Both the position numbers and the translations under genes were made by a program. Source: Alteromonas stellipolaris (GTDB lineage: Bacteria > Pseudomonadota > Gammaproteobacteria > Enterobacterales > Alteromonadaceae). Taken from it: a DNA stretch of 64,000 nucleotides. The notes under the pieces were generated by a model that saw only the letters and a list, made by a program, of their open reading frames with translations, ran no database searches and had not been told where the DNA came from. Of this stretch, positions 9,089 to 18,478 are shown piece by piece (position 1 is the stretch's first letter; the number at the start of each line of letters is the position of its first letter). The stretch lies in the NCBI RefSeq assembly GCF_001562115.1, contig NZ_CP013926.1:4588001-4652000 (forward strand), written 5' to 3'.

Positions 9089-10186
9089 CTATAGCAATAC
9101 CAAGTCGTCGCGATGTACAACTACGTCGGTCGTTTCATAACCTAACACATCCGCAATATGCTGCGACTTTTTCCCTTTTATCAGCATTAAGTCTCGCGCG
9201 TTATAAAGGGCCAAGCCTTTTGCAACAACTTGGTTTTCATAGCAAATTTCTACCGCTTCCCCTTGGTTAAAATTACCTTCTATGTTCGTCATGCCTGAAG
9301 GTAACAAAGACGCACCGCGATCCACCAAGGCGACTTTTGCACCTTCATCTACATGAATACGACCACAGGTTTTAAGCGTATGCGTCAGCCATAGTCGGCG
9401 GGCTTTTTTAGGCGAGTTACTAGCGTGAAACAAGGTGCCTGGAATAGAACCATTCAACATGGCATCGAAAGACGCCCCTTTCCGGCCATTAACAATAATA
9501 GTTTGAATACCGCTACTGGTGCACTTATCCGCCGCTTCAATTTTCGTTCGCATCCCGCCTGTACCCACCGAGGTACCCGCACCACCTGCTAGTTTGTAAA
9601 TCGATTCATCGATATTGTGCACTTCACTGATTAATGAGGCGTCTGGATCTTTACGCGGGTCGGCAGTGTACAACCCATCAATATCGGAACAAATAATAAG
9701 AGTATCGGCTTGAGCCACCAGCGCGGTATACGCGCCAAGATTGTCGTTATCGCCCACTTTTAGCTCGTTCACTGCCACGGTATCGTTTTCGTTAACGATG
9801 GGAAGCGCATCATGATTCAGCAATTCTCTTAAGGTATTTTTGATATTCACATAACGAGTACGATCGCGAAGATCGTCAGCGGTAAGCAAAACCTGCGCAC
9901 AAGGAAAGTCGAAAAACCGTTGCCAATTTGCCATCATTTGGGTTTGACCAATGGCGGCCATCGCCTGTTTTTCAGCAATAGAGGCATTGTGTCGAATTTT
10001 CACTTTGCTTCGACCCGCAGCCACGCTGCCCGAGGAAACCAAAATAATTTCTTTGCCAGATTCGCGGCTTATCGTGATAAAGCGCGCCAGTGCTAATAGA
10101 AATCGGGCGCTACACGCATCGCCATTTGGCGCAATAAGGGCGCTACCTACTTTAATTACGGCACGCTGCCAATTGAGACGGTTCAT
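9089..10186 (-). CDS. proB: Glutamate 5-kinase with C-terminal PUA domain
   Basis: ProB phosphorylates L-glutamate to gamma-glutamyl phosphate, the first and feedback-controlled step of proline synthesis. The amino-acid-kinase domain (about 1-250) shows IKVGSALI near the N-terminus, SSGSVAAGR, the substrate-binding VNENDTVAV and the nucleotide-site GGMRTKIEAA. The last 90 residues form the PUA domain (GRIHVDEGAKVALVDRG...). ATG 10186 is preferred over an in-frame TTG at 10201 because MNRLNWQRAVIKVGS matches the family N-terminus. proA, its usual partner, is not adjacent and does not occur in this window. Confidence 0.95.
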   Translation of the reverse strand: MNRLNWQRAVIKVGSALIAPNGDACSARFLLALARFITISRESGKEIILVSSGSVAAGRSKVKIRHNASIAEKQAMAAIGQTQMMANWQRFFDFPCAQVLLTADDLRDRTRYVNIKNTLRELLNHDALPIVNENDTVAVNELKVGDNDNLGAYTALVAQADTLIICSDIDGLYTADPRKDPDASLISEVHNIDESIYKLAGGAGTSVGTGGMRTKIEAADKCTSSGIQTIIVNGRKGASFDAMLNGSIPGTLFHASNSPKKARRLWLTHTLKTCGRIHVDEGAKVALVDRGASLLPSGMTNIEGNFNQGEAVEICYENQVVAKGLALYNARDLMLIKGKKSQHIADVLGYETTDVVVHRDDLVLL

Positions 10187-10365
10187 AAGAAGATGATGCA
10201 AGAAAACAGGGGTTTAAGAATACGACACTTCGCTTTTTAAACAAACGTTATGTTACAGTTTTTTGCGTTAAAACAGGGTGAGTTTACGGTCAAAAACTGG
10301 GATAAAAGCAAAATGGCTTATATACTAGTTCGCTTATTTTATTATAAAAATAACCGGGAAACTCC

Positions 10366-12834
10366 ATGAATAAGCACCAACGACATCTTTTCTGGCTTGC
10401 GCCAGTGTTGTCTATGCTGATTTATCTTCCATTCGCCAACGCAGCAATAAATCAAACAAAAGGCGATTTTGAAGATAAGTTCCGTCAGCTAGATGAATCT
10501 CTTCCTACCCCAAATGTATATCGAAATGCAGCGGGTGAGCCAGGTCATCAATACTGGCAGCAGCAAGTAGACTACAAAATTGACGTTAAACTGATTGAAG
10601 ATACACGCCGTATTGAAGCCAGTGAAACCATTACCTATCACAACAATGCACCAGATACGTTGAAGTATTTATGGATCCAATTGGATCAGAATAAATTCCG
10701 CGACGATTCTATGTCTGCCCTTACCACTACGTTTGGTGGCATTGGTAATCGTGGGCCAGCAACACAATCTGCAAGTGGTGGTAAACCTGCACAGTTGAGC
10801 ATGGCAGCACTTCGCCGCCAACAGTTTGTTGACGATAACGAATTGGGTTACACCATTTCACGGGTGCAAGACAGTGCAGGTAACGATTTACACCACGTTA
10901 TCGTTGGTACGCTAATGCGTGTAGATTTAGCGCAACCGCTTCAACCTAAAAATAACGTCACCTTCGATATCGATTTTGCATTTAATATTGTTGAAGAAGA
11001 CGCGGTTTCTGCTCGTGCGGGTTACGAACATTTCCCAGATGATGAACGTGAAGGCGGTAACGATATTTTCTTGCTGGCCCAATGGTTCCCTCGTCTAGCG
11101 GCTTACACCGATTACGAAGCATGGACAAACAAAGAATTTATTGGCCGTGGTGAGTTCACTTTAGAATTCGGTAACTACGAAGTGGATATTACGGTTCCGG
11201 CCGACCATATCGTTTCTTCTACCGGTGAGTTACAAAACGCTGATGACGTACTAACGAAAACCCAGCGTAACCGTTTGAAAGAAGCGGAAGATGCTGACCG
11301 TATTGTATTCGTTGTTACCGCTGAAGAAGCGCTAGAGAACGAAAAAGCAGGCACCAACAAGCAAAAAACATGGCGTTTTAAAGCTGACAACGTGCGTGAT
11401 TTCGCATGGGCTTCGTCACGTAAATTCATGTGGGATGCCCGTGGTTACCATCAAGGCGGCGACGTTCAGCCGTTAGTCATGGCGATGTCTTTCTACCCGA
11501 AAGAAGGTGGCGAGCTTTGGGAGAAGTACTCTACTGAATCTATCATCCACACTATGGATGTTTATAGCCGCTTTAGCTTTGATTATCCGTACCCTGTTGC
11601 CCAGTCAGTCAATGGCCCTGTTGGCGGTATGGAATACCCAATGATCACCTTTAACGGTCCACGCACCGAGCTACGTGACGATGGTTCTCGTACTTACTCT
11701 TTATCTGAAAAACGCTTCCTTATTGGCGTGGTTATTCATGAAGTGGGTCATATTTACTTCCCTATGACCGTAAACTCTGATGAGCGTCAGTGGACATGGA
11801 TGGATGAAGGCTTAAACAGCTTCTTAGACGGTGTTGCTGGACGTGAATGGGATCCTACTATTCCATGGGGCGTTGAACCACGTGACATTGTTAGCTACAT
11901 GAAGTCTGAAACCCAAGTACCTATTATGACCCAGTCTGATTCGGTACTTAAACTAGGCCCTAATGCTTACACTAAGCCAGCCGTAGCGCTGAACATTCTT
12001 CGTGAAACCATTCTTGGCCGTGATTTGTTCGACTTCGCCTTTAAAGAATATGCACAGCGTTGGATGTTTAAACGTCCTACACCTTCTGATTTTTTCCGCA
12101 CCATGGAAGAAGCCTCTGGTGTTGATTTAGATTGGTTCTGGCGCGGTTGGTTTTACACTACTGACCACGTTGATATCAGCCTAGATAGCGTTTACAAACT
12201 TCGTTTGAACACTGAAGATCCTGATATTGATTTCGCCCGTGAGCGTGAAGCCGAACTTGATAAGCCTAAATCACTTACCGACATTCGTAACAAAGAAGAA
12301 GGGAAAGAACTTTGGGTAGACCGCTTCGATGACATTAAAGACTTTTACGACGAAAACGACCGTTACACAGTAACCAACAAAGAACGCAACAAGTACCGTA
12401 GTTTCTTGAAGAAACTTGAGCCTTGGGAACGTAAAGCGTTTGAACGTGCAGTTCGTGAAGACAAAAACTACTATGTACTCGACTTTAGCAACAAGGGCGG
12501 CTTAGTTATGCCGATTATTCTTGAGCTAGCATTTGAAGACGGCACAACTGAAGAAATGCGTATTCCTGCTGAAATTTGGCGCCGTACACCGAAAGCGGTA
12601 AGCAAGCTTATTGTCACTGAAAAGGGCAAAGAGCTAGTAAGCGTAACGGTTGACCCACATTGGGAAACGGCTGACGTAGATGTTGAAAACAACCACTATC
12701 CGCGTCAAATTATTCCTTCACGTATTGAAGCGTACAAGTCTAAGCCTCGTAACACTTACGAGTATCGCGATCTAATGAACGATGTAAAAACCGAGCTAAA
12801 GACCGACGATGACGAAGACGAAGATGACAATTAA
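10366..12834 (+). CDS. Secreted M1-family (gluzincin) metallopeptidase
   Basis: The 822-residue protein has a signal peptide ending near ANA at residue 26. The zinc site is complete: H458-EVG-H462, then Glu481 in WMDEGLN, giving the HExxH-x18-E spacing of M1 aminopeptidases. The exopeptidase motif appears as GGMEYP, a variant of GAMEN (Gly-Gly-Met-Glu near 421), so aminopeptidase-type cleavage in the periplasm is likely. An N-terminal beta-rich domain precedes the catalytic core, and the C-terminus is strongly acidic (TDDDEDEDDN). The gene overlaps the following DUF6702 gene, so the two are probably made together. Confidence 0.88.
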   Translation: MNKHQRHLFWLAPVLSMLIYLPFANAAINQTKGDFEDKFRQLDESLPTPNVYRNAAGEPGHQYWQQQVDYKIDVKLIEDTRRIEASETITYHNNAPDTLKYLWIQLDQNKFRDDSMSALTTTFGGIGNRGPATQSASGGKPAQLSMAALRRQQFVDDNELGYTISRVQDSAGNDLHHVIVGTLMRVDLAQPLQPKNNVTFDIDFAFNIVEEDAVSARAGYEHFPDDEREGGNDIFLLAQWFPRLAAYTDYEAWTNKEFIGRGEFTLEFGNYEVDITVPADHIVSSTGELQNADDVLTKTQRNRLKEAEDADRIVFVVTAEEALENEKAGTNKQKTWRFKADNVRDFAWASSRKFMWDARGYHQGGDVQPLVMAMSFYPKEGGELWEKYSTESIIHTMDVYSRFSFDYPYPVAQSVNGPVGGMEYPMITFNGPRTELRDDGSRTYSLSEKRFLIGVVIHEVGHIYFPMTVNSDERQWTWMDEGLNSFLDGVAGREWDPTIPWGVEPRDIVSYMKSETQVPIMTQSDSVLKLGPNAYTKPAVALNILRETILGRDLFDFAFKEYAQRWMFKRPTPSDFFRTMEEASGVDLDWFWRGWFYTTDHVDISLDSVYKLRLNTEDPDIDFAREREAELDKPKSLTDIRNKEEGKELWVDRFDDIKDFYDENDRYTVTNKERNKYRSFLKKLEPWERKAFERAVREDKNYYVLDFSNKGGLVMPIILELAFEDGTTEEMRIPAEIWRRTPKAVSKLIVTEKGKELVSVTVDPHWETADVDVENNHYPRQIIPSRIEAYKSKPRNTYEYRDLMNDVKTELKTDDDEDEDDN

Positions 12835-13387
12835 GGTTATGCCTTTTCAGTTGTCTGCTAAAAACCACAAGCAGGGCCTAACGGCGCTGCTTGTGGCCGT
12901 TTTTTTATGTACCGGCTTATTCAGTACTTGGGCTAACGCGCACCAAGTTAAAGCTGCTATCACTACGGTGTTGTTCAACCCTCGAACGCAAAACATTGAA
13001 GTAATGCATCGCTTTAACCTGCACGATGCTGAGCACGCCGTAAAAGTACTGTTTGATAAGCACGCCGACATTATGGAAGAAGAGAAAACCCAGCAAGCGT
13101 TCGCTGATTACGTAAGCAACCATTTTGCGCTGTTAAACGGTGAGGAAAAATCATTAGATTTAGGTTTGGTAGGTTTTGAGTTAGATGGTAATCACTTTTG
13201 GGTGTACCAAGAAACCGCTCAACCGCCAGCGTTAGATGGTTTGATGATTCGTCACGATGCTTTACGTGATTTGTGGCCAACACAAGTTAACACGTTAAAT
13301 GTAGAAGGGAATGGGCCTTTAAAGACCCTTACTTTCACCGACAACGTGACCTTGCTGGAAGTGGAGTTTAGCGGTGACCATCATTAA
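12824..13387 (+). CDS. Secreted DUF6702-family protein
   Basis: This protein of about 187 residues has a signal peptide (hydrophobic TALLVAVFLCTGLFSTWANA) cleaved before HQVKAAITTV. The mature part, about 150 residues, begins with a beta-strand-rich segment (AITTVLFNPRTQNIEVMHRF) and a patch rich in His and Glu, as in DUF6702 proteins, whose function is unknown. Possible ATG starts lie at 12809, 12824 and 12839; 12824 overlaps the stop of the M1 peptidase gene, and the signal peptide is intact with any of them. The coupling suggests a common role in the periplasm. A strong terminator follows. Confidence 0.75.
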   Translation: MTIKVMPFQLSAKNHKQGLTALLVAVFLCTGLFSTWANAHQVKAAITTVLFNPRTQNIEVMHRFNLHDAEHAVKVLFDKHADIMEEEKTQQAFADYVSNHFALLNGEEKSLDLGLVGFELDGNHFWVYQETAQPPALDGLMIRHDALRDLWPTQVNTLNVEGNGPLKTLTFTDNVTLLEVEFSGDHH

Positions 13388-13447
13388 TGCACTAACCGCA
13401 TGATGAACGTGTTACTTAATCTTTATTCAACTTTCTGTTACTGATTT

Positions 13448-13476
13448 AAAGCACTGCCACTTCGCAGTGCTTTTTT
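13448..13476 (+). terminator. Rho-independent terminator of the M1 peptidase / DUF6702 unit
   Basis: The arms AAAGCACTGC and GCAGTGCTTT (10 bp, exact) enclose a 6-base loop and run into six T residues. It sits 60 bp after the DUF6702 stop codon. Confidence 0.9.
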
Positions 13477-13638
13477 GTATCCCCCTGAAGTCTTATTCCC
13501 ATTTGCGTAAATCTCGCCTAAGTTAACCTAGTACCGTGCTTTTATATCAATCGGTTTGTATCAATCAATGAATTGTCGATTTTTATAAAAAGGGCACGAA
13601 TATGGGCATGCTTTTAACTTACACCATGGGGACTTTCC

Positions 13639-13911
13639 ATGAGCGACAATACCACCACCAATGCGTTTTCCAACAACAAGAATATTATGTGGGTGCTGCT
13701 TAGCGGCGCCATGGCGCTTACCTTCATTGTGATGATGTTTTTACCTAACAGCGGCACAGGTGAGGGCATGATAGCGGTTTACTCTGCCATGCTATGGTGT
13801 GGCATCTTTGGCGCGGCGTTATTTCGTTATATGACAAAAAATGGCTGGGTAGGGTTTGCAATAGGCAGCGTAGTTGGCCTTATACTACAAATGGTAGCTC
13901 AGATAGTCTAA
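13639..13911 (+). CDS. Small multi-spanning membrane protein, unknown function
   Basis: The protein has 90 residues, a polar Asn/Thr-rich start (about 14 residues) and three hydrophobic helices: MWVLLSGAMALTFIVMMFLP, MIAVYSAMLWCGIFGAALF and VGFAIGSVVGLILQMVAQIV. There is no recognisable domain. It stands alone between two intergenic gaps of about 250 bp. The regular hydrophobic pattern and clean start context support a real gene, but there is no functional clue. Confidence 0.6.
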   Translation: MSDNTTTNAFSNNKNIMWVLLSGAMALTFIVMMFLPNSGTGEGMIAVYSAMLWCGIFGAALFRYMTKNGWVGFAIGSVVGLILQMVAQIV

Positions 13912-14180
13912 ACGCCTATATTGAGCACAGGTAGTTTTATCCCCTGTCGAGTAGCTAGCGCTTCGTAACACCTTACTGCGGCGCCATATAACTAAGCAAT
14001 TTACAAAAATTTAAGAAGTAATCGACCAGCGACTCTTTGGCGTATAAATAGTATTAACAGTCAGGTCTCACAGGTTGAGCCTCACAGGTTGGTCCTCAAA
14101 GACTGAACTTCAAACGTTGGGCTTCATTGAATGAAGCTGCCTGCGTTTCAAAAAAGATTAAAGGCTTCCAAGGTTACTTC

Positions 14181-15527
14181 ATGGCAAAAAATACCAATGA
14201 ACGCAAAGCGCGAGCAGTACCATCTTCACGTATTGGGAGAGTAGGGCGCTTAGGTGCCTTGGCAGGCAAAATTGCGGGAAATGTTGTTACCAATGGTGCC
14301 AGCCAATGGATAAAAGGCGAACGCCCCGCGCTTAGCGCATTGCTGTTGACCCCTAAAAACATTACCAATATTGCCAACCAACTCGCCACCATGCGTGGTG
14401 CAGCCATGAAGCTAGGCCAGCTTATCTCTATGGACACTGGCGACTTTTTACCGCCAGAACTCGCTACTATATTAGCCCGGCTGAGGGAAGATGCCGATCC
14501 TATGCCAAAAGCACAATTAAATGCCACGCTAAACGCCCAATGGGGCGAAAGTTGGCATGATGATTTACTGTATTTTTCTTATGCGCCCGTTGCCGCAGCG
14601 TCTATTGGTCAGGTACACAAAGTGATTACAATGGACGGGAAAATGCTGGCAGCGAAGGTGCAGTATCCTGGTGTACGTAAAAGTATCAGTAGCGATGTTG
14701 ATAACGTAGCAACACTCATTAAACTCACAGGTTTAGTACCGAAATCGTTAGATATTGGCCCGCTGTTAGAAGAAGCAAAAATTCAACTTCATCAAGAGGC
14801 CGACTATCACCGTGAAGCCAGCATGCTAACGCGGTATAAAGACGCGGTAGCGCAGCATAATGATACTGAGCTCTCCCACCAATTTGTTATTCCCAGTGTT
14901 CATCCACAGTTAACAACCGATTCTGTGCTGGCAATGGACTTCATCGAAGCGAGCCCCCTTGACGCGGCGATGAACGCCCCCCAAGAAACTCGCAACCGGT
15001 TAATGACATCTTTATTCAAATTATTTTTTAATGAGATATTTGGCTTTAGGCTGCTTCAAAGCGACCCGAACTTAGCCAACTATCGATATAAAGAAGATAC
15101 TCAGCAATGGGTATTGCTGGATTTCGGGGCAACGCGAGAAGTACCCGATGATATTGCGCTGGGCTACCAAGCACTGCTTCAAAGTGCGGCCAGCGGCAGT
15201 CAACAAGACATGCAACACGCAGCCCTACAGATTGGCTTAATAAATCAAGAGCATAGTGATGCACAGCGAGACCTTGTTATAGCATTAGGAATGGAAGCGT
15301 GTGAAGCCATTAGAGAAGACGGCCCCTACGATTTTGGCAATAGTGACTTGTTACCAAGGCTACACGACAAAGGTGTGGCGTTAACCATGCAGCATGATTT
15401 TTGGCATACACCACCGGTTGATGCCTTGTTTATTCATCGCAAGTTAGGGGGGCTTTACATGTTGGCTAAGCGATTAGACACACAGGTTAATATGCGCGCT
15501 GCCGCAAAGCCATGGCTAACGCCTTGA
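14181..15527 (+). CDS. ABC1 atypical kinase, COQ8/ADCK3-like (UbiB family)
   Basis: This is a 448-residue ABC1-family protein. The KxGQ motif is seen in AMKLGQLISMD (about 75), the Ala-rich nucleotide loop in AAASIGQVHK (about 145), the kinase Lys in AAKVQYPGV (about 160), and the metal-binding region as LLQSDPNLANYRY, close to the QTDPNxxN form of mitochondrial COQ8 rather than the HADPHPGN form of bacterial UbiB. ATG 14181 has AAGG upstream and precedes the conserved basic N-terminus; an earlier TTG at 14127 is less likely. Members support ubiquinone biosynthesis as ATPases. No ubi genes are adjacent. Confidence 0.85.
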   Translation: MAKNTNERKARAVPSSRIGRVGRLGALAGKIAGNVVTNGASQWIKGERPALSALLLTPKNITNIANQLATMRGAAMKLGQLISMDTGDFLPPELATILARLREDADPMPKAQLNATLNAQWGESWHDDLLYFSYAPVAAASIGQVHKVITMDGKMLAAKVQYPGVRKSISSDVDNVATLIKLTGLVPKSLDIGPLLEEAKIQLHQEADYHREASMLTRYKDAVAQHNDTELSHQFVIPSVHPQLTTDSVLAMDFIEASPLDAAMNAPQETRNRLMTSLFKLFFNEIFGFRLLQSDPNLANYRYKEDTQQWVLLDFGATREVPDDIALGYQALLQSAASGSQQDMQHAALQIGLINQEHSDAQRDLVIALGMEACEAIREDGPYDFGNSDLLPRLHDKGVALTMQHDFWHTPPVDALFIHRKLGGLYMLAKRLDTQVNMRAAAKPWLTP

Positions 15528-15637
15528 TATTACAGCCCTGAGGTTAAGCCATTGAGATTAGGCAACTGAGATTAAGAGCCTCGCCTTTGCAGCCGCCCAA
15601 GTATTACGGGGCAGCTATAACGCTAGCAACATAAAGA

Positions 15638-15946
15638 TTAATAAGGTAACGCCATGCTAAATGGCAGCGCCATTTGCTCTGCACTTTTGGGTGGGTTACC
15701 AATCATTTCGTCGTAAGGGGAGTCATGTTTCATAACGGCTTGCTGCACGCTGCAGTGGGAAAACACTTCTCGTATCTGGCCGGTACTGAAAAAACGCATA
15801 GGTCGGTCCTGCTTGTCGTATACCATGCCGCTTTTGTCTCCCACGGTTAGGTACACTAAATAAACGTTCATTTCATACGACTGAACTTCAAGATAATCGA
15901 TGCTTAAAGACTTACCTTCAATCTGGGTAAAAAGAAACTTGTGCAT
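15638..15946 (-). CDS. DUF6482-like small protein
   Basis: The 102-residue soluble protein begins MHKFLFTQIEGKSLSIDYLEVQSYEMN and contains a beta-rich middle (VYLVYLTVGDKSGMVYD) and a Pro-rich end. The size and pattern resemble the DUF6482 family of marine Gammaproteobacteria, but I assign this from memory without a search. No catalytic motif is visible. It is transcribed leftward, 88 bp downstream of the sterol-desaturase-like gene, and convergently with the ABC1 kinase gene. Confidence 0.6.
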   Translation of the reverse strand: MHKFLFTQIEGKSLSIDYLEVQSYEMNVYLVYLTVGDKSGMVYDKQDRPMRFFSTGQIREVFSHCSVQQAVMKHDSPYDEMIGNPPKSAEQMALPFSMALPY

Positions 15947-16034
15947 AAATGCCCCTCAGCGCACGTAAATTAGCCGGTAATTTTTTTGATAATTTATACG
16001 CTAACTTTTACGTTACTGGGGACAAACAGGTTCA

Positions 16035-17297
16035 TTACGATGATATTGATACTTGGGTATCGGTATTCTCTGAAGATACGCTTTCAGCCATATTGCTGAG
16101 TGTTACGCTAGAGCGCACAGCTCTAACGAGCATGATCATACTGACCAAACACGCGCCACCGAATATGGCCGCAGGAATAATAAGCCCACTTCCTAGCCAC
16201 ATCAGTGGAAATATCAGTAGTCGAGGCCCCTCTAGCGCTAATGCTAACTTTGAGCCGGCTAAGATAAACCCATTTTGGATGCTCATTGCGACTATTGTCG
16301 CCACCAATATTAATTGGTGGGCTCCACTTAATGCTTGAATAAATAGTAATAAATAAACGGTGATACACAGCAAAATAACGTGTTGTGCCACACTGTAATA
16401 AGTAACCGGGGCAGCCAATTTAGGGTGAAATTTTTTAAAGGAGGCTAGTGGCGCTTTTTCGAAAGGAAAGCGTTCGGCCACATCGGAAGGTCGCCACCCT
16501 GTGCGGCCAAACCATACACGAAATTTATCTTGCCAACGTGAGGTGTAAAAACTGTCTTTGGCTAATTGACTATATAGCTGTGCATTTGCCCAAAAAGGAT
16601 TAAAACTTTTCAATGCACCGCGAATGCCGAATATCGGTTTGTCACTTTCTAGCTCTGGAATAAAGGTATTAAATAAACGATCCCAGATGATGAAAACGCC
16701 ACCATAGTTTTTATCGATATAAACGCGGTTTTGGGCGTGATGAACACGATGATTCGAAGGCGTAACAAACCATTTTTCCATCCAACCTAATTTATCAATA
16801 TGCTGTGTATGAACCCAAAATTGATATACTAAGTTAAGCGCACCAATCGTAATTATCATCTCTGGGGGAAAACCTATAAGCGCTAAAGGCAAATAGAAAA
16901 CCCAGCTGAAAATAGCACCGCTCGTTTGCCGCAATGCGGTAGTAAGATTATAGTCTTCACTGGAGTGATGCACCACATGGGCGGCCCATAAAATGCTCAT
17001 TTCATGGCCCATACGGTGATTCCAATAATAGAAAAAATCGTACAATATGAATGCGGCTATCCATACCCAAGGTGAATAACTCAGCTCGGTAAACGCAAAA
17101 GCGTTAAACACCAATACGTAAAAAGTAAGCGGTATAAGTTGATGCCCAATTGCCATTATTCGCGATAATACGCCCATGCTTAAACTGGTAATCGCATCGT
17201 TGGCACGATAGTGACCTGTTTTTTTCCGTTTATCGACAAGTATCTCAATGGCGATAAGAAGAATGAATAAAGGAATAGCAAAAAGGATAACAGTCAT
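16035..17297 (-). CDS. Sterol desaturase / fatty acid hydroxylase family membrane di-iron protein
   Basis: This is a 420-residue integral membrane protein. The three histidine clusters of the superfamily are visible: HRMGH (about 95), HVVHHSSE (about 106) and HRVHHAQN (about 185), which bind two irons in O2-dependent hydroxylases and desaturases. It is longer than simple family members, with a C-terminal region (about 300-400) carrying three or four more membrane segments, as in alkylglycerol monooxygenase-like proteins. A lipid substrate is likely but unknown. ATG 17297 is preferred; an in-frame GTG at 17321 would add eight residues. A four-unit phased repeat lies upstream, between it and the DUF3014 gene. 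Confidence 0.85.
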   Translation of the reverse strand: MTVILFAIPLFILLIAIEILVDKRKKTGHYRANDAITSLSMGVLSRIMAIGHQLIPLTFYVLVFNAFAFTELSYSPWVWIAAFILYDFFYYWNHRMGHEMSILWAAHVVHHSSEDYNLTTALRQTSGAIFSWVFYLPLALIGFPPEMIITIGALNLVYQFWVHTQHIDKLGWMEKWFVTPSNHRVHHAQNRVYIDKNYGGVFIIWDRLFNTFIPELESDKPIFGIRGALKSFNPFWANAQLYSQLAKDSFYTSRWQDKFRVWFGRTGWRPSDVAERFPFEKAPLASFKKFHPKLAAPVTYYSVAQHVILLCITVYLLLFIQALSGAHQLILVATIVAMSIQNGFILAGSKLALALEGPRLLIFPLMWLGSGLIIPAAIFGGACLVSMIMLVRAVRSSVTLSNMAESVSSENTDTQVSISS

Positions 17298-17617
17298 AAT
17301 ATCTACGCTTTTTAAATTCACTCAAATTGTTAATAAAATGTATAAAATAAGCAAGTTATTTTACATTTCACAGCAAAATTAAAGAATATATTGAACAATG
17401 ACACCAAAGTTTTCCTTTTCTAGCGTTTCATAGCACGTGATGCTCTCGCTAAGAAATTGCTACAAATTGCGATCGAATTGCGAACCAATTACGTTAAAAA
17501 GTGTTCTAAATAAGGAAATTACCTTCATCAGAGAACAATTCTCTTGCGTGATATCCAAATATTGGGTGTTATCTCTGATAGTATTATTATTAGATCAGTT
17601 ATTGCAGCGGAGATATT
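17298..17617. promoter_or_regulatory. Divergent promoter region with phased AATTGC repeats
   Basis: This 320-bp gap separates the leftward hydroxylase from the rightward DUF3014 gene. It contains four related units starting at 17455, 17465, 17476 and 17487 (AATTGCT, AATTGCGA, AATTGCGA, AATTACG), spaced 10-11 bp, i.e. one helical turn. A short inverted repeat AGAGAA-CAA-TTCTCT lies at 17530-17544. The repeats could be a tandem regulator-binding site; this is inference. Confidence 0.4.
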
Positions 17618-18478
17618 ATGAGCGAATCGTCAGAAAAGCGTACGTTAGGTCCCCATTTTCTTATTATCGGGGTAATAATTGTAGTCATCTTGGCTCTCGT
17701 GTTTTGGCCTTCGAAAGAAGATGAGCCCGTCGCCCCCGAACCTGAGGTTGTTCAACCAGACGTAGAAGCGCCTGTTGAAGAAGTACCCGACGTTTTTGAA
17801 ACTAAGCCAGCTCCGCCACCATTAGAACTTGAAGAGCCTGATGAAGTCCCGCCAATGCCGGAGCCGGTCGAGCCAGACCCTGAGCCGTTAGATGTGAGCG
17901 ACCCAGCCATAAAATCATCGCTAGTGGATATTTCTACCGCCACTGACGACAGCGTTAACCGCATGATTGTGAATGAAGGTTTATTGCAGCGTTTCGTGGT
18001 CTCGGTCACCAACTTAGCGAATGATGAAATGGCGCCCAATCATCAGTTGCTAGCGCCGCCTGAACAAACCTTCCGTGTTTACTCTCAGGCTGGTAAGCAA
18101 TGGATTGATGCCGCTAGTTATAAGCGCTATACGCCTTATGTAAACATGCTCGAGTCTTTTGAAAGCGAAGCTTTGCTTGGTATGTACGATATTTACAAAG
18201 GCGATATTCAAGATAAATACGCTGAAATTGGCGAGTCGAATAAAAACTTCAATGAAGTTGTACTCGATGCTATCGATCAATTACTCGATACACCTGAAGT
18301 GCCAGTACCGGTTGAAGTTTACACCGATTCAGTTACCTATAAATACACTGACCCTCGCTTAGAAAATCTAAACGAGCCACAAAAGCAGTTGCTTCGTACA
18401 GGCCCAGATAATATGCGCCGTATAAAAGCGAAGTTGCGTGAAATTAAACTATTGCTTGAAGAAAATGGATCTAACTAG
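17618..18478 (+). CDS. DUF3014-family membrane-anchored protein
   Basis: The protein has 286 residues, a short cytoplasmic start and one membrane segment (residues 11-30, GPHFLIIGVIIVVILALVFW). A Pro/Glu-rich linker of about 65 residues follows (repeated PEP, PEPVEP), and then a folded periplasmic domain (about 100-285) containing VNEGLLQRFVVSVTNLANDEM and FRVYSQAGKQWIDAASYKRY, characteristic of DUF3014. The function is unknown. The linker would let the domain reach across the periplasm. The start of the DUF1285 gene lies inside its last codons, so the pair is translationally coupled. Confidence 0.8.
   Translation: MSESSEKRTLGPHFLIIGVIIVVILALVFWPSKEDEPVAPEPEVVQPDVEAPVEEVPDVFETKPAPPPLELEEPDEVPPMPEPVEPDPEPLDVSDPAIKSSLVDISTATDDSVNRMIVNEGLLQRFVVSVTNLANDEMAPNHQLLAPPEQTFRVYSQAGKQWIDAASYKRYTPYVNMLESFESEALLGMYDIYKGDIQDKYAEIGESNKNFNEVVLDAIDQLLDTPEVPVPVEVYTDSVTYKYTDPRLENLNEPQKQLLRTGPDNMRRIKAKLREIKLLLEENGSN

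Noticed and set aside
14067-14091. Direct repeat CTCACAGGTTG, two copies 14 bp apart
   Set aside because: Short, two copies only, no further structure; insufficient to call a functional site.
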